DNA from: Nocardia acidivorans NBRC 108247
GTDB taxonomy: Bacteria > Actinomycetota > Actinomycetes > Mycobacteriales > Mycobacteriaceae
Length of the DNA stretch: 64,000 nucleotides
NCBI RefSeq assembly: GCF_001625085.1
Contig: NZ_BDAW01000027.1
Span: 1-64,000, forward strand
Direction: 5' to 3'
Position numbers and translations under genes: made by a program. Shown one piece after another: positions 24,621-33,549 of this stretch. Numbering within the stretch: the first letter of the stretch is position 1; each line of letters begins with the position of its first letter. The notes beneath the pieces are model-generated. The model saw only the letters and a list, made by a program, of their open reading frames with translations. It did no database searches and had not been told where the DNA came from.

Positions 24621-25844
24621 TCAGGCTTTCCGGCCCCAGGACGGATCCCGGCGCCGCAGTTCACGCTGTGCGATGGTGCGCTTGTGCACCTCGTCCGGCC
24701 CGTCGGCCAACCGCAGCGTCCGCACATGCGCGTACATGGCGGCGAGGGGGAAGTCACCGGAGACGCCACCGCCGCCGTGCACCTGAATGGCCCGGTCGAT
24801 CACCTTGAGCGCCATCTCCGGCGCGGCGACCTTGATGGCGGCTATCTCGGTGCGCGCGTTCTTGTTTCCGACGGTATCCATCAGATACGCGGCCTTGAGA
24901 GTCAGCAGCCGGACCATCTCGATCTCGATGCGGGATTCGGCGATCCAGTCCTGGATATTGGCCCGATCGGCCACCGGCGCACCGAAAGTGGTGCGCGCCT
25001 GGGCGCGATCGATCATCAGGTCCAAGGCGCGCTCGGCCATGCCGATGGCGCGCATGCAGTGGTGGATGCGGCCGGGACCCAGTCGGGCCTGGCTGATCAT
25101 GAACCCGTCGCCCTCCCCGGCCAGCAATGCGGTACGGGGCACCCGGACATTGTCGAAGACGACCTCGGCGTGGCCTTCTCGATCCTGGTAGCCGAACACG
25201 GTCAGGCCGCGCACGACGGTCACCCCGGGCGTATCGATCGGGACCACCATCATGCTCTGCTGCCGGTGCACCGGTGCGTCGAGGTCGGTCTTGCCCATGA
25301 CGATGAGCACCTTGCAATTGCGGTGTAATGCGTTGGAGGTCCACCATTTACGGCCGTTGAGCACGTAGTCGTCGCCGTCGCGATCCATCCGCAACTGGAT
25401 ATTGGTGGCATCGGAACTGGCGACCGCGGGTTCGGTCATGGCGAAGGCGGAGCGGATCTCACCCGCCAGCAGCGGCGTGAGCCATTCCCGCCGGTGTTCC
25501 TCGGTGCCGAACAGGGTCAGCACCTCCATATTCCCGGTGTCGGGGGCACTGCAATTGGTGGCCTCGGGCGCGAGATGCGCACTGCGGCCCATGATTTCGG
25601 CCAGCGGCGCGTATTCGGAATTGGTCAGCCCCGCGCCCAGGCCGGGGTGCGGATGGAACAGGTTCCACAGCCCGCGCTTGCGCGCCTCGGTCTTGAGTTC
25701 CTCGAGGATCGGCGGATGGTAGTGCGGGTCACCGGATTCGGTCATCTGCGCTTCGAAGATCGGTTCCGCCGGATAGACGTGCTCGTCCATGAAGGCGAGC
25801 AGATCGTCCCGGTACCGCTGGGCCTTGCCCGAGAGTTCGAACAT
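24621..25844 (-). CDS. Acyl-CoA dehydrogenase
   Basis: A 407-residue flavoenzyme of the long-chain/ACAD10-11-like branch. The FAD/substrate motifs are IRSAFAMTEPAVASSDATN, YVLNGRKWWTSNA and the C-terminal VHGGGGVSGDFPLAAMYAHVRTLRLADGPDEVHKRTIAQ, where the aspartate/glutamate of DGPDEVH takes the usual ACAD10/11 form. CAGGAG lies upstream of the ATG at 25844. It dehydrogenates an acyl-CoA at C2-C3. It follows a fadE pseudogene and is probably in the same operon as the SDR, phosphotransferase and second fadE. Confidence 0.92.
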   Translation of the reverse strand: MFELSGKAQRYRDDLLAFMDEHVYPAEPIFEAQMTESGDPHYHPPILEELKTEARKRGLWNLFHPHPGLGAGLTNSEYAPLAEIMGRSAHLAPEATNCSAPDTGNMEVLTLFGTEEHRREWLTPLLAGEIRSAFAMTEPAVASSDATNIQLRMDRDGDDYVLNGRKWWTSNALHRNCKVLIVMGKTDLDAPVHRQQSMMVVPIDTPGVTVVRGLTVFGYQDREGHAEVVFDNVRVPRTALLAGEGDGFMISQARLGPGRIHHCMRAIGMAERALDLMIDRAQARTTFGAPVADRANIQDWIAESRIEIEMVRLLTLKAAYLMDTVGNKNARTEIAAIKVAAPEMALKVIDRAIQVHGGGGVSGDFPLAAMYAHVRTLRLADGPDEVHKRTIAQRELRRRDPSWGRKA

Positions 25845-25885
25845 CGCTACTCCTGATCGTCGTTGGTGGTGCGGCGCATGCGGTG

Positions 25886-26993
25886 TCAGTCCCGGCCGAG
25901 TGGCAGGTCGATCAGCCCGGCGAGCACGGATCGATGGTGTGCGGGAGCGCCCAGCCCGATCTGATCGGCCTTGGCCCGCTTGAGGTACAGATGGACCGGA
26001 TACTCCCAGGTCATACCGATGCCACCGTGCAACTGGACCGCCTCCTCGGCGGCGTGCACCGCGATCTCGGCGCAGTACGCCGCCGCCACGGCTCCGGCGA
26101 TCGCGGCGTCCGGATCGTCGGCCGCGAGCGCACCCGCCGCGTATCGTGCTGTCGCACCGGCGGATTCGAGCTCGACGTACAGATCGGCGAGTCGGTGTTT
26201 GAGCGCCTGGAAGCCGCCGACCGCGCGCCCGAACTGCCGCCGCACCTTCAGATATCGCACGGTCGTGTCCAGGCACCACGCCGCGATCCCGACCTGTTCG
26301 GAGGCCAGCAGCGCCGCGCCGGTCGCCAAACCCGTACGCAGCGCGGGCAATCCGGCCCCCGCCGCCACGACCACCCGCCCGGGCGCGGCATCGACGGTGA
26401 TATCGGCCAGGGGCCGGGTCATATCGAGCGAGACCACCGGTTCCACCGTCGCCCGCGAGGTCGCGAGGGCATGCACCTCGGTGCCCTGCGGGGTCTGCAC
26501 CGCCGCGAGCAGCACCTCCGAGTCGAGGGCTCCGGCCACACTCGTCACCCGGCCGGACAACCGGCCCTCGGCGTCCTGGACCAGGGTGGGGATCTGCTCG
26601 ACGGTCGCGGCCGAGAACGGTGCGAGCAGGGCCGCGGTGCACTCACCCGTGGCCAGGCGGCCGACGAGGTCGGAATCGCCCGCCAGCAGTACGGTCGCCG
26701 CGATCACGCCGCTGGTCAGAAACGGCACCGGCGCGGCGAAACGCCCCAGCTCCTCCAGCACCACCGCGGCATCGCGTGCGGAACCGCCCGCACCGCCCCG
26801 GTTCTCGGGGATGTAATCCGGCCAACCCCAATTCGGCGGTGATTGTCTTCCACAGCGAGCGCGTGAGCGACCGGTCTCCGGCATAGGCCGCCAGCACCGC
26901 CGCCGGATCGCAGCGGTCGTTCAGCAGAGTTCGCACCGTCGCGCGCAGCGCGGACTCGACATCGGTGTCGAGCAGCAGGATGTCCTCGCTCAT
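25886..26993 (-). pseudogene. Acyl-CoA dehydrogenase gene with a frameshift
   Basis: The N-terminal part (SEDILLLDTDVESALRATVR through ITAELGLAGL) is read in one frame from the ATG at 26993, and the rest (IPENRGGAGGSARDAAVVLE to the end at 25886) in another. The switch is at about 26811-26816, where GGATTACATCCC reads as if two bases (for example AC of an original ACAC) were lost from a codon series giving G-L-H-I-P-E-N. Both halves are otherwise well conserved, with VQLHGGIGMTWEYPVHLYLK near the end. The start overlaps the stop of the upstream fadE (ATGA). Either a recent inactivation or a sequence error. Confidence 0.85.
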
Positions 26994-28183
26994 CGGATCA
27001 GGTCCTTCCAGGCGATGTCCTTGTCCGCGCGCGCTTCACCGGGCAAACCCAGCACCCGTTCGGCGACGATATTGCGCATGATCTCCGACGTCCCGCCCTC
27101 GATGGAATTGCCCTTCGCGCGCAGGTACCGGTAGCCCGCGTCCCGGCCCGCGAAGTCGACGCGATCCGGGCGCACCATGGTCCAGTCCTCGTAGCGCAGC
27201 CCGTCCTCACCGAGCAGTTCGAGTTCGAATCCGCTGAGCTGCTGGTTGATTCGGGCGAACGACAGCTTCAGGGCCGAGGTCTCCGGACCGGGCTGCCCGC
27301 CCGCGACGCGCTGGCGCAATCGGGTGGCCGCCAGGCGCGCGGCCTCGGCCTCCACCCACAGGCGCAGCAGCCGATCGTGCAGTTCCGGGGTGTGCCTGTC
27401 GGCATGCGCGCGCCAGGTGCGGGTCACCACGCCCAGGATCCCGCTCTCGTGCGGCATCGGGCGTCCGCCGATGGAGACTCGCTCGTTATTGAGGGTGGTG
27501 GTGGCCACCCGCCAGCCCTCGCCTTCCCGGCCCAGGCGATTCGCATCCGGGATGCGCACATCGGTGAGGAACACCTCATTGAATTCGGCCTCGCCGGTGA
27601 GCTGGCGCAGCGGTCGCACCTGCACGCCCGGGGCGGTCATATCGCAGATGAAATACGTCAGTCCAGCGTGTTTCGGGCGATCGGGATCGGTGCGCGCCAC
27701 CAGGATCGCCCGCTGCGCCTTATGCGCCACCGAGGTCCAGACCTTCTGCCCGTTGACGATCCAGTCCTCGCCGTCACGCACGGCGCGGGTGCTCACCGCG
27801 GCCAGATCCGATCCGGCGCCCGGTTCGCTGAAGAGCTGACACCAGATCTCCTCCCCGGCCCACAGCGGCCGCAGATAGCGGTGGCGCTGTTCGGGTGTGC
27901 CGTAGGCGAGGATGGTCGGCGCGGCCATACCGAGCCCGATGCCATTGAGTTCGGGATTGTTGCCCGGCGCTCCGGCCTGCTCGAACAGGGCGTCGACGAA
28001 GGGTTGCAGTTCCCGGTCGACACCGAGACCGCCCGCGCCTAGCGGGTGGTACACCCACGCCAGCCCCGCGTCGAAACGCGCGCGGTGGAAGGTCACCGGA
28101 TCGGTGGTGGCCGGATCATGGTCGGCGAGCAGGGCGCTCACGCGCCGGCGCAGATCCTCGCGTACCGCTTCGGGATTGGTCAT
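26990..28183 (-). CDS. Acyl-CoA dehydrogenase
   Basis: A 397-residue FadE-type enzyme. Motifs: WCQLFSEPGAGSDLAAVST (FAD/substrate binding), DWIVNGQKVWTSVAHKAQ and the C-terminal GNSIEGGTSEIMRNIVAERVLGLP. The last is the typical E-G-G-T-S-E-I-x-R-N segment, though the canonical catalytic base of this class lies elsewhere. Its ATG overlaps the phosphotransferase stop (ATGA), and its stop overlaps the start of the frameshifted fadE. Paired alpha- and beta-type dehydrogenases of this kind in actinobacteria often form heteromers. If the neighbour encodes the partner, the frameshift would disable the complex. Confidence 0.92.
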   Translation of the reverse strand: MTNPEAVREDLRRRVSALLADHDPATTDPVTFHRARFDAGLAWVYHPLGAGGLGVDRELQPFVDALFEQAGAPGNNPELNGIGLGMAAPTILAYGTPEQRHRYLRPLWAGEEIWCQLFSEPGAGSDLAAVSTRAVRDGEDWIVNGQKVWTSVAHKAQRAILVARTDPDRPKHAGLTYFICDMTAPGVQVRPLRQLTGEAEFNEVFLTDVRIPDANRLGREGEGWRVATTTLNNERVSIGGRPMPHESGILGVVTRTWRAHADRHTPELHDRLLRLWVEAEAARLAATRLRQRVAGGQPGPETSALKLSFARINQQLSGFELELLGEDGLRYEDWTMVRPDRVDFAGRDAGYRYLRAKGNSIEGGTSEIMRNIVAERVLGLPGEARADKDIAWKDLIR

Positions 28184-29214
28184 CTGCCGTTCTCTCCGAG
28201 CGCGGCGATCCCGGCACGCAGCAGCGGGTCCACCATCTCGCCCATCTTCTCGAAACCCGCGCCGACGGTCTGGCCGTGCAGATAGCGGTAGTGAATGCCC
28301 TCGGCGATGACCGCGAGCTTGAATGAGGCCAGCGCGACATAGAACCCGATATGCGTCAGATCCAGATCCGCCAGCCGCGCATAGCGTTCGAGCATCTCCG
28401 GTTCGCTCAGAAAGCCCGGTGCCGCGGCGACATCGGTGACACCGGGGATGCGATGCATGCCCATGCGCTGGTAGACCAGCAGCAGGCCGATATCGGTGAG
28501 CGGGTCACCGAGCGTGGCCATCTCCCAATCCAGCACCGCCGCAACCTGATCGGCCGCGTCGACGAGCACATTGTCGAGGCGGTAGTCGCCGTGCACGATC
28601 CGCGTCGCCGATTGCGCCGGTTGCGCCGCGGCGAGCAGCTCGTGCAATTCCATCGCGGCGGGCAGCTCCCGGGAGTACGAGGCGTCGAGCTGTTTCCTCC
28701 AGCGCCGCACCTGTCGTTCCAGGAAGCCCTCGGGCCGCCCGAAGTCCCCGAGACCCACCGCGGCCGGATCGACCGAATGCAATGCGGCGAGGGTGTCGAT
28801 CAGGCCGGTCGAGATCGCGGTCGTACGCTCCGGACCCAGTTTCTCGAGTTCGGCGGCGGTGCGATACGGCGTGCCCGCCACCAATTCCATCAAATAGAAA
28901 GGCGCACCGATGATTTCGGTGTCCTCGCAGAGCGCGTAGGTGGCGGGCACCGGAACATCGGTCGGGGCCAGCGCGCTGATCACCCGGTGTTCCCTGGACA
29001 TATCGTGCGCGGTCGCCAGCACATGGCCCAGCGGGGGCCTGCGCAGCACGAATGATGTTGTGCCGGTAGTGATCGCATAGGTGAGATTGGACTTCCCCCC
29101 GGCGATCACCCGGCCGCGCAATGGCCCCGCGGCCAGGTCCGGTCGTTGTGCGGCAAGCCATTCGGTGAGCCGGTCGAGGTCCAGGCCGGGCAGGGCGGTA
29201 TCAGCGGAATTCAT
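28180..29214 (-). CDS. Aminoglycoside-phosphotransferase-fold kinase (ACAD10/11-associated type)
   Basis: A 344-residue protein kinase-like fold. Nucleotide-binding features are AGGKSNLTYAITTG and TSFVLRRPP; the catalytic loop is RIVHGDYRLDNVLVD, and the metal-binding aspartate is in AVLDWEMATLGDPLTDIG. In eukaryotic ACAD10/11 the same kinase domain is fused to an acyl-CoA dehydrogenase and phosphorylates 4-hydroxyacyl-CoAs. Separate kinase and dehydrogenase genes in bacteria do the same job, so 4-hydroxy acid degradation is a specific hypothesis here. The stop overlaps the fadE start (ATGA). Confidence 0.88.
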   Translation of the reverse strand: MNSADTALPGLDLDRLTEWLAAQRPDLAAGPLRGRVIAGGKSNLTYAITTGTTSFVLRRPPLGHVLATAHDMSREHRVISALAPTDVPVPATYALCEDTEIIGAPFYLMELVAGTPYRTAAELEKLGPERTTAISTGLIDTLAALHSVDPAAVGLGDFGRPEGFLERQVRRWRKQLDASYSRELPAAMELHELLAAAQPAQSATRIVHGDYRLDNVLVDAADQVAAVLDWEMATLGDPLTDIGLLLVYQRMGMHRIPGVTDVAAAPGFLSEPEMLERYARLADLDLTHIGFYVALASFKLAVIAEGIHYRYLHGQTVGAGFEKMGEMVDPLLRAGIAALGENGR

Positions 29215-29231
29215 CGTGGCACCGGGATCGA

Positions 29232-29984
29232 TCAGACGCCGCCGGTCAGCGTGACGCCGCCGTCTACGACCACGAGTTGTCCGGTCAGCCAGCTGGCGTC
29301 CTGGGAGAGCAGGAACGCCACCACGCCGCCGATATCCTCCGGTACTCCCAGTCGCTTGAGCGGATAGTTCTCCGCCACTTCGGCTTCGTGCCCCTCATAG
29401 AGCGCACTGGCGAATTTGGTCTTCACCACCGCGGGGGCGACCGCGTTGACCCGAATCGTGGGGCCGAGTTCGACGGCGAGTTCCTGGGTGATGTGGGTGA
29501 GCATCGCCTTGCTGGCACCGTAGAACCCGATGCCCGGCGCGGGTTTTGTGCCCGCTACCGAGGAGATGTTCACGATCGCGCCGCCGTGCTCGTGCATCCA
29601 CCCCTTGTAGATCTGCTGCACCCAGGACAGGGCGGCCAGGCAGTTCACCTCGACGATCTTGCGGGCCGCGGCCAGGTCGAGCTCGACCATCGGCCCGAAG
29701 ACCGGATTGATGCCGGTGTTGTTGACCAGCAGATCGGCGCTGCCGAAGGTGTCGATGGCGCGGGCGATGGTCTCGGCCTGATGGTCGGCGTCATCGGCGC
29801 GCCCGGCGACGGCCAGCGCGTGGGCGGGTCCGCCGAGCGTGGCGACCGCTTCGTCGAGCGCCTCTTTCTTGCGCGCGGTGATCACGACCTGCGCGCCCTC
29901 GTCCACCAGGCGCTGCGCGATCCCGAGACCGATACCCCGGCTCGCGCCGGTGACAATCGCGGTCTTGCCGTCGAATCTGTTCAC
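29232..29984 (-). CDS. Short-chain dehydrogenase/reductase
   Basis: A 250-residue classical SDR: cofactor loop TGASRGIG, NNTGINP in place of NNAG, catalytic serine in IVNISSVAG and Tyr-x3-Lys in GFYGASKAM, and a C-terminal PEDIGGVVAFLLSQDASWLTGQ segment. The GTG at 29984 follows AAAGGA. It is the first gene of the kinase-fadE operon and lies 40 bases behind a 20-base palindromic operator. It probably oxidises a hydroxyacyl or alcohol intermediate of the pathway. Confidence 0.9.
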   Translation of the reverse strand: MNRFDGKTAIVTGASRGIGLGIAQRLVDEGAQVVITARKKEALDEAVATLGGPAHALAVAGRADDADHQAETIARAIDTFGSADLLVNNTGINPVFGPMVELDLAAARKIVEVNCLAALSWVQQIYKGWMHEHGGAIVNISSVAGTKPAPGIGFYGASKAMLTHITQELAVELGPTIRVNAVAPAVVKTKFASALYEGHEAEVAENYPLKRLGVPEDIGGVVAFLLSQDASWLTGQLVVVDGGVTLTGGV

Positions 29985-30024
29985 AGAGTGGTCCTTTCGG
30001 AGTACGGGCGATCCGCGCGAGATG

Positions 30025-30044
30025 CTTACTAAGCGCTTGGTAAG
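30025..30044. promoter_or_regulatory. TetR-type palindromic operator
   Basis: CTTACTAAGCGCTTGGTAAG is a 20-base palindrome with a single mismatched pair, located 41 bases upstream of the SDR start of the fadE operon. The core ACTAAGCGCTTGGT agrees with the published KstR2 consensus (AnCAAGnnCTTGnT) at 9 of 10 fixed positions. A TetR protein encoded nearby (22843-23454 or 32138-32809) is the likely binder. Confidence 0.65.
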
Positions 30045-30184
30045 TACTGGCCACGATGCGTGACGCGGGCCTCATCGGTCAAGGGTGTGCGGTGCCGAGA
30101 CCAGTGTGACTCGTGACACATTCGCATCAGCCTAGCGCTCTCACCAGTGCTGATGCTCCGAATGTCGAATCCGGATTCGGGTAT

Positions 30185-31006
30185 TCAGGACTTGGCGTCC
30201 TCCAGCAGGCGGCGCTGGTACTGCCGCATCCCGGACAGCCAGCGGTCGTAGTCGGCGCCCTTGCGCCGGTACATCTCCAGCACCTCGGGGTGCGGCAGAA
30301 TCAGGAACCGCTCCTCGTCGAGCGCGGCCAGCACGATCTCGGCCACCTCGTCCGGGGTCAGCACCGCGCCCGCCGAGGTCACGGCTCGGGTCGCGGCCGC
30401 GCCGAGCGCATCGCCGGAATTCTCCCCGGCGCGCAGCAGGGCGGTCTCGACGCCCATCGGGCACAGGCAGCTCACCCGGATGCCGCGATCGCCATAGGTC
30501 ACCGCCAGCCACTCGGCGAATCCGACGGCGGCGTGCTTGGTGACCGAATAAGCGGCGGAACCGATTTGGGTGAGCAGTCCGGCGGCGGACGCGGTGCTGA
30601 CGAAGTAGCCTTCGCCGCGTTCGAGCCAGCCCGGCAGCAGCAGGCGCGCGGCGCGCACATGGGCCTGGAGATTGACGTCGAGGGCGGTCGCCCACGGACC
30701 ATCCTCGCCGAGCCCGACCGGCCCGGCGACACCGGCATTGGCGAAATACACATCGACCGGGCCGAATTCGGCCTCCGCGCGGGCGATCAGCGCTTCGAGC
30801 TGCGCGATATCCGAAACATCCGCACCCACCGCCACCGCCGTTCCGGGGTGCTCCCAGGTAATCGCGGCCGCCACGTCCGCAGCGGCGTCGGCATCGAGAT
30901 CGGCGATGACGACCCGCGCCCCGTCCCGTACCAACCGCGCCGCGAGCGCTCCACCGATTCCGCCGCCGCCTCCGGTCACCACCGCGATCTTTCCCGCGAC
31001 CTGCAC
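30185..31006 (-). CDS. Short-chain dehydrogenase/reductase
   Basis: A 273-residue SDR: TGGGGGIG cofactor loop, ADLDADAA, NAGVAG, catalytic serine in FVSTASAAG and Tyr-x3-Lys in AAYSVTKHA. The C-terminus (FLILPHPEVLEMYRRKGADYDRWL) matches SDRs common in Mycobacterium and Nocardia lipid-degradation clusters. AGGAG precedes the GTG start. A 200-base gap with the palindromic operator separates it from the next SDR, so it may be read from its own promoter. Confidence 0.88.
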   Translation of the reverse strand: MQVAGKIAVVTGGGGGIGGALAARLVRDGARVVIADLDADAAADVAAAITWEHPGTAVAVGADVSDIAQLEALIARAEAEFGPVDVYFANAGVAGPVGLGEDGPWATALDVNLQAHVRAARLLLPGWLERGEGYFVSTASAAGLLTQIGSAAYSVTKHAAVGFAEWLAVTYGDRGIRVSCLCPMGVETALLRAGENSGDALGAAATRAVTSAGAVLTPDEVAEIVLAALDEERFLILPHPEVLEMYRRKGADYDRWLSGMRQYQRRLLEDAKS

Positions 31007-31196
31007 GAGTACTCCTCTTCGAGTCCGAATGATCCCGCCTGTCTACCCGCCTCCGCGCCCGCATTCAAGGGCGGGAATCCGGGGGAGTGGCGGAACAGGA
31101 TATGAAAAGGGCTGCGGCGCAGTATGTCTCAGCGCATAGTTGAACTCGGCGTCAATTTTGCCTACCGTGTGTCCCACCCCGGACCGGTAGCGCAGC

Positions 31197-32141
31197 ATGA
31201 AGGGCAACGTGACCACACGAGATCTACGCGAGGATTGGCAGCGCCTGGGCAGCCGTCAGGTGCGGGCCAATGGCATCGAATTGCGGGTCGTCGAGCACGG
31301 CGACGGCGTGCCGGTGGTGTTCTGCCACGGCTTCCCCGAACTCGGATTCTCTTGGCGGCACCAGGTTTTCGCGCTCGCCGCGGCGGGCTTTCGCACCCTG
31401 ACCCCGGATATGCGCGGTTACGGCGGCAGTTCGCGACCCGAGCGGATCGAGGATTACGACATCCTGACCGTCTGCGCGGATCTGATCGGCCTCCTGGACG
31501 CCACCGGCATCGAGGACGCGATCTTCGTCGGCCACGACTGGGGCGCGTCGGTGGTCTGGCAGCTCGCCCGCGCCTATCCGGATCGCGTGCGCGCGGTCGC
31601 CGGGCTCAGCGTTCCGGCCACACCCCGCTCCTGCGGCCCGCCGGTGGCGATTCTGCGTGCACGGCTCGGCGACGACTTCTACATGTGCTGGTTCCAGGAA
31701 CCCGGGGTCGCGGACAGGGCGCTCGCCGCGGACGTGCGCCGCACGCTCCTGCAGGACGAGGTACTCAGCGCACGAGCATTCCTGGACACCGACACCGCCG
31801 AACCGCCCCTGCCGCCGTGGCTCACCCCCGCCGAATTCGACTACTACGTCCAGACTTTCTCGGCCACCGGATTCACCGGCGGCCTCAACTACTACCGCAC
31901 GCTCGACCGCAGCTGGGAGCGCACCGCGCATCTCGCCGACACCACGATCGCCCAGCCGTCCCTGTTCATCGCAGGTTCGGCCGACCCCGTCATCCGCTTC
32001 ACGCCGCTGGCGAAAATGCCCGCCGTGCTGACCGATCTGCGCGGCTCCATCATTCTCGAGGGCGCGGGCCACTGGATTCAGCAGGAGCGCCCGCGCGAGG
32101 TCAATGCCGCCCTCATCGACTTCGCGCGCGAGATCGCCTAG
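31197..32141 (+). CDS. Soluble epoxide hydrolase
   Basis: A 314-residue alpha/beta-hydrolase epoxide hydrolase. HGFPELGFSWRHQ is the oxyanion motif H-G-x-P, the nucleophilic aspartate is in FVGHDWGASVVWQ, lid tyrosines are in FDYYVQTF and GGLNYYR, and the charge-relay acid and histidine are in AGSADPVIR and EGAGHWIQQERP. It opens epoxides to diols, perhaps for lipid or xenobiotic breakdown. Two starts are possible: ATG 31197 or GTG 31209, the latter with AAGGG just upstream. The stop overlaps the convergent TetR gene by four bases. Confidence 0.9.
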   Translation: MKGNVTTRDLREDWQRLGSRQVRANGIELRVVEHGDGVPVVFCHGFPELGFSWRHQVFALAAAGFRTLTPDMRGYGGSSRPERIEDYDILTVCADLIGLLDATGIEDAIFVGHDWGASVVWQLARAYPDRVRAVAGLSVPATPRSCGPPVAILRARLGDDFYMCWFQEPGVADRALAADVRRTLLQDEVLSARAFLDTDTAEPPLPPWLTPAEFDYYVQTFSATGFTGGLNYYRTLDRSWERTAHLADTTIAQPSLFIAGSADPVIRFTPLAKMPAVLTDLRGSIILEGAGHWIQQERPREVNAALIDFAREIA

Positions 32142-32809
32142 TCGTGCGCGGAATCCTCGTCCGTGGGCTCGGCCGGTGTCAGCTGTAACCCGTTGATCCA
32201 CAACTGGTTCAGCGTCGTCACCAGTTTCTCGAACGAAATGCGCTGGTGCTGCACGAAAACCGTGTACGCCATCCGGCTCACCATCGCCGACAGCGCATGC
32301 GCGGTAATGCTCGGATCCAACTCGGCACTGGCCTGCCCCGACTCCTGCAATGCGCGAATCATCCGCGCGTTGCGCTGCACGAACGCCTTCCCGCGCTCGA
32401 CCCGCATCCGCCGAAAGTTCTCATCGACCTGCGCGACCTGTTCGAACAACCCCATCAGCCGGGCATTGCGCCGGTACGACTCCAGATAATCCCGATTCGC
32501 CGCCTCGATCAGGCTCCGGGCATCGGTGATCCCACTGCGCTCCCGCAGATGCGGATGCAACATCTCCTCCCGCACCTGCTCGACCAGCGCCGCGAAAACC
32601 TCTTCCTTACTGTCGAAGTACGTATAAAACGACCCCGACGCCATCCCCGCGGCCTTCGCGATATCCGAGATCCGAGAATCGATATACCCATCCCGCTCGA
32701 ACACCTCCCGCGCCGCCGCAACCAACGCTTCCCGAGTCCGCACCCCCCGCCGAGTCCGCGGCCCCACCCGCCCCGATCCCCCCTCTCCAACCCCGTCTCC
32801 GCCCACCAC
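32138..32809 (-). CDS. TetR-family regulator
   Basis: A 223-residue TetR protein: glycine-rich N-terminus, then helix-turn-helix in TREALVAAAREVFERDGYID, then SRISDIAKAAGMASGSFYTYFDSKEEVFAALV, and a ligand domain with NYLESY-like NRDYLESYRRNARLMGLFEQVAQ. This form is common next to lipid-catabolic SDR and fadE genes in mycolata. It converges with the epoxide hydrolase. The exact start is uncertain because the first 20 residues (GGDGVGEGGSGRVGPRTRRG) are not conserved in character. Confidence 0.85.
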   Translation of the reverse strand: MVGGDGVGEGGSGRVGPRTRRGVRTREALVAAAREVFERDGYIDSRISDIAKAAGMASGSFYTYFDSKEEVFAALVEQVREEMLHPHLRERSGITDARSLIEAANRDYLESYRRNARLMGLFEQVAQVDENFRRMRVERGKAFVQRNARMIRALQESGQASAELDPSITAHALSAMVSRMAYTVFVQHQRISFEKLVTTLNQLWINGLQLTPAEPTDEDSAHD

Positions 32810-33223
32810 CCACGCACAACCTGTCGATCGACGGACATTTTCGAGGTGGTCACAGTATCACCGCCCCGAACCCGCCCTGCTCAGCCGTGCCTTTCGTGCG
32901 TTGAGCCGAGCCCTTCGAGGGAGCGTATGTCCAACAACTCTTCCTGGCGCGCTCGTGCCGAATGGAGTCACTAGGCATGTCTCCCGCGAGCCACTCGCGG
33001 TGGTCGCTTATGGCACGCGAACACCTGGTTCCAGTCGGATCACGCCGCCCGGCCTGTCGTGTCGGTGCGGCACAGTGAGGGACTGCTGCAAGATCAGGTG
33101 ACAGGTTGACCTGCCCCTGCGGCAGTCCCCGGTTCAGTGCACGCACACGGCGAGCTGAGTGTGGTGGATTGAAGCCGTGCACTGTCGAATGCGTTTGGCT
33201 CACTTGACAATCCGGATCGTGTG
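32810..33223. other. Intergenic region without a recognised gene
   Basis: About 410 bases. Several short open frames exist on both strands, but none has a recognisable protein pattern or good ribosome site. It includes the TetR promoter region. No palindrome stood out. Confidence 0.45.
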
Positions 33224-33528
33224 TCAGAGGTTGTCGATCGCCGAGCCCAGGTCATCGCCGTAGCTTGACCAGCACAGGATCGGCTCGTGCGGAGAGGTCC
33301 GTTGGCCCATATGCCACTCGCCGTCGTCGACAGAGCGTGCGAGATATAGGCCGGAGAGGTCCACGACGAGGTCGACATTCAAAGGCGCGCCCTGCTCGGG
33401 TCTGCTGGGAGTTCGATATACCAGCGTGCTCGGGTCCGCCACCGTGCGGCGTCGTCCTGAGAACGTTGCCGCACACCGTCAATCGTCCAGGAATCTGGAA
33501 GTGACGTGTTGTCGGTGAGGTTCTCCAT
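33224..33528 (-). pseudogene. Unknown small gene, apparently frameshifted
   Basis: An ATG at 33528 opens MENLTDNTSLPDSWTIDGVR then QRSQDDAA, which then runs out of frame. Another frame continues from about 33442 with VADPSTLVYRTPSRPEQGAP and ends YGDDLGSAIDNL at 33224. Joining them at D-D-A-A / V-A-D-P needs one added base at about 33443 and gives a smooth acidic protein of roughly 100 residues. I do not recognise a family. The downstream part alone could also be a small gene starting at GTG 33442. Confidence 0.45.
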
Positions 33529-33549
33529 ACTCACCGTGAATACCCTGTC

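Noticed and set aside
32850..33203. 117-residue minus-strand frame, and a short Cys-containing frame near 33077
   Set aside because: Composition is random-looking. The short MRDCCKIR-like peptide could suggest a cysteine leader peptide, but no cysteine or sulfur gene follows on that strand.
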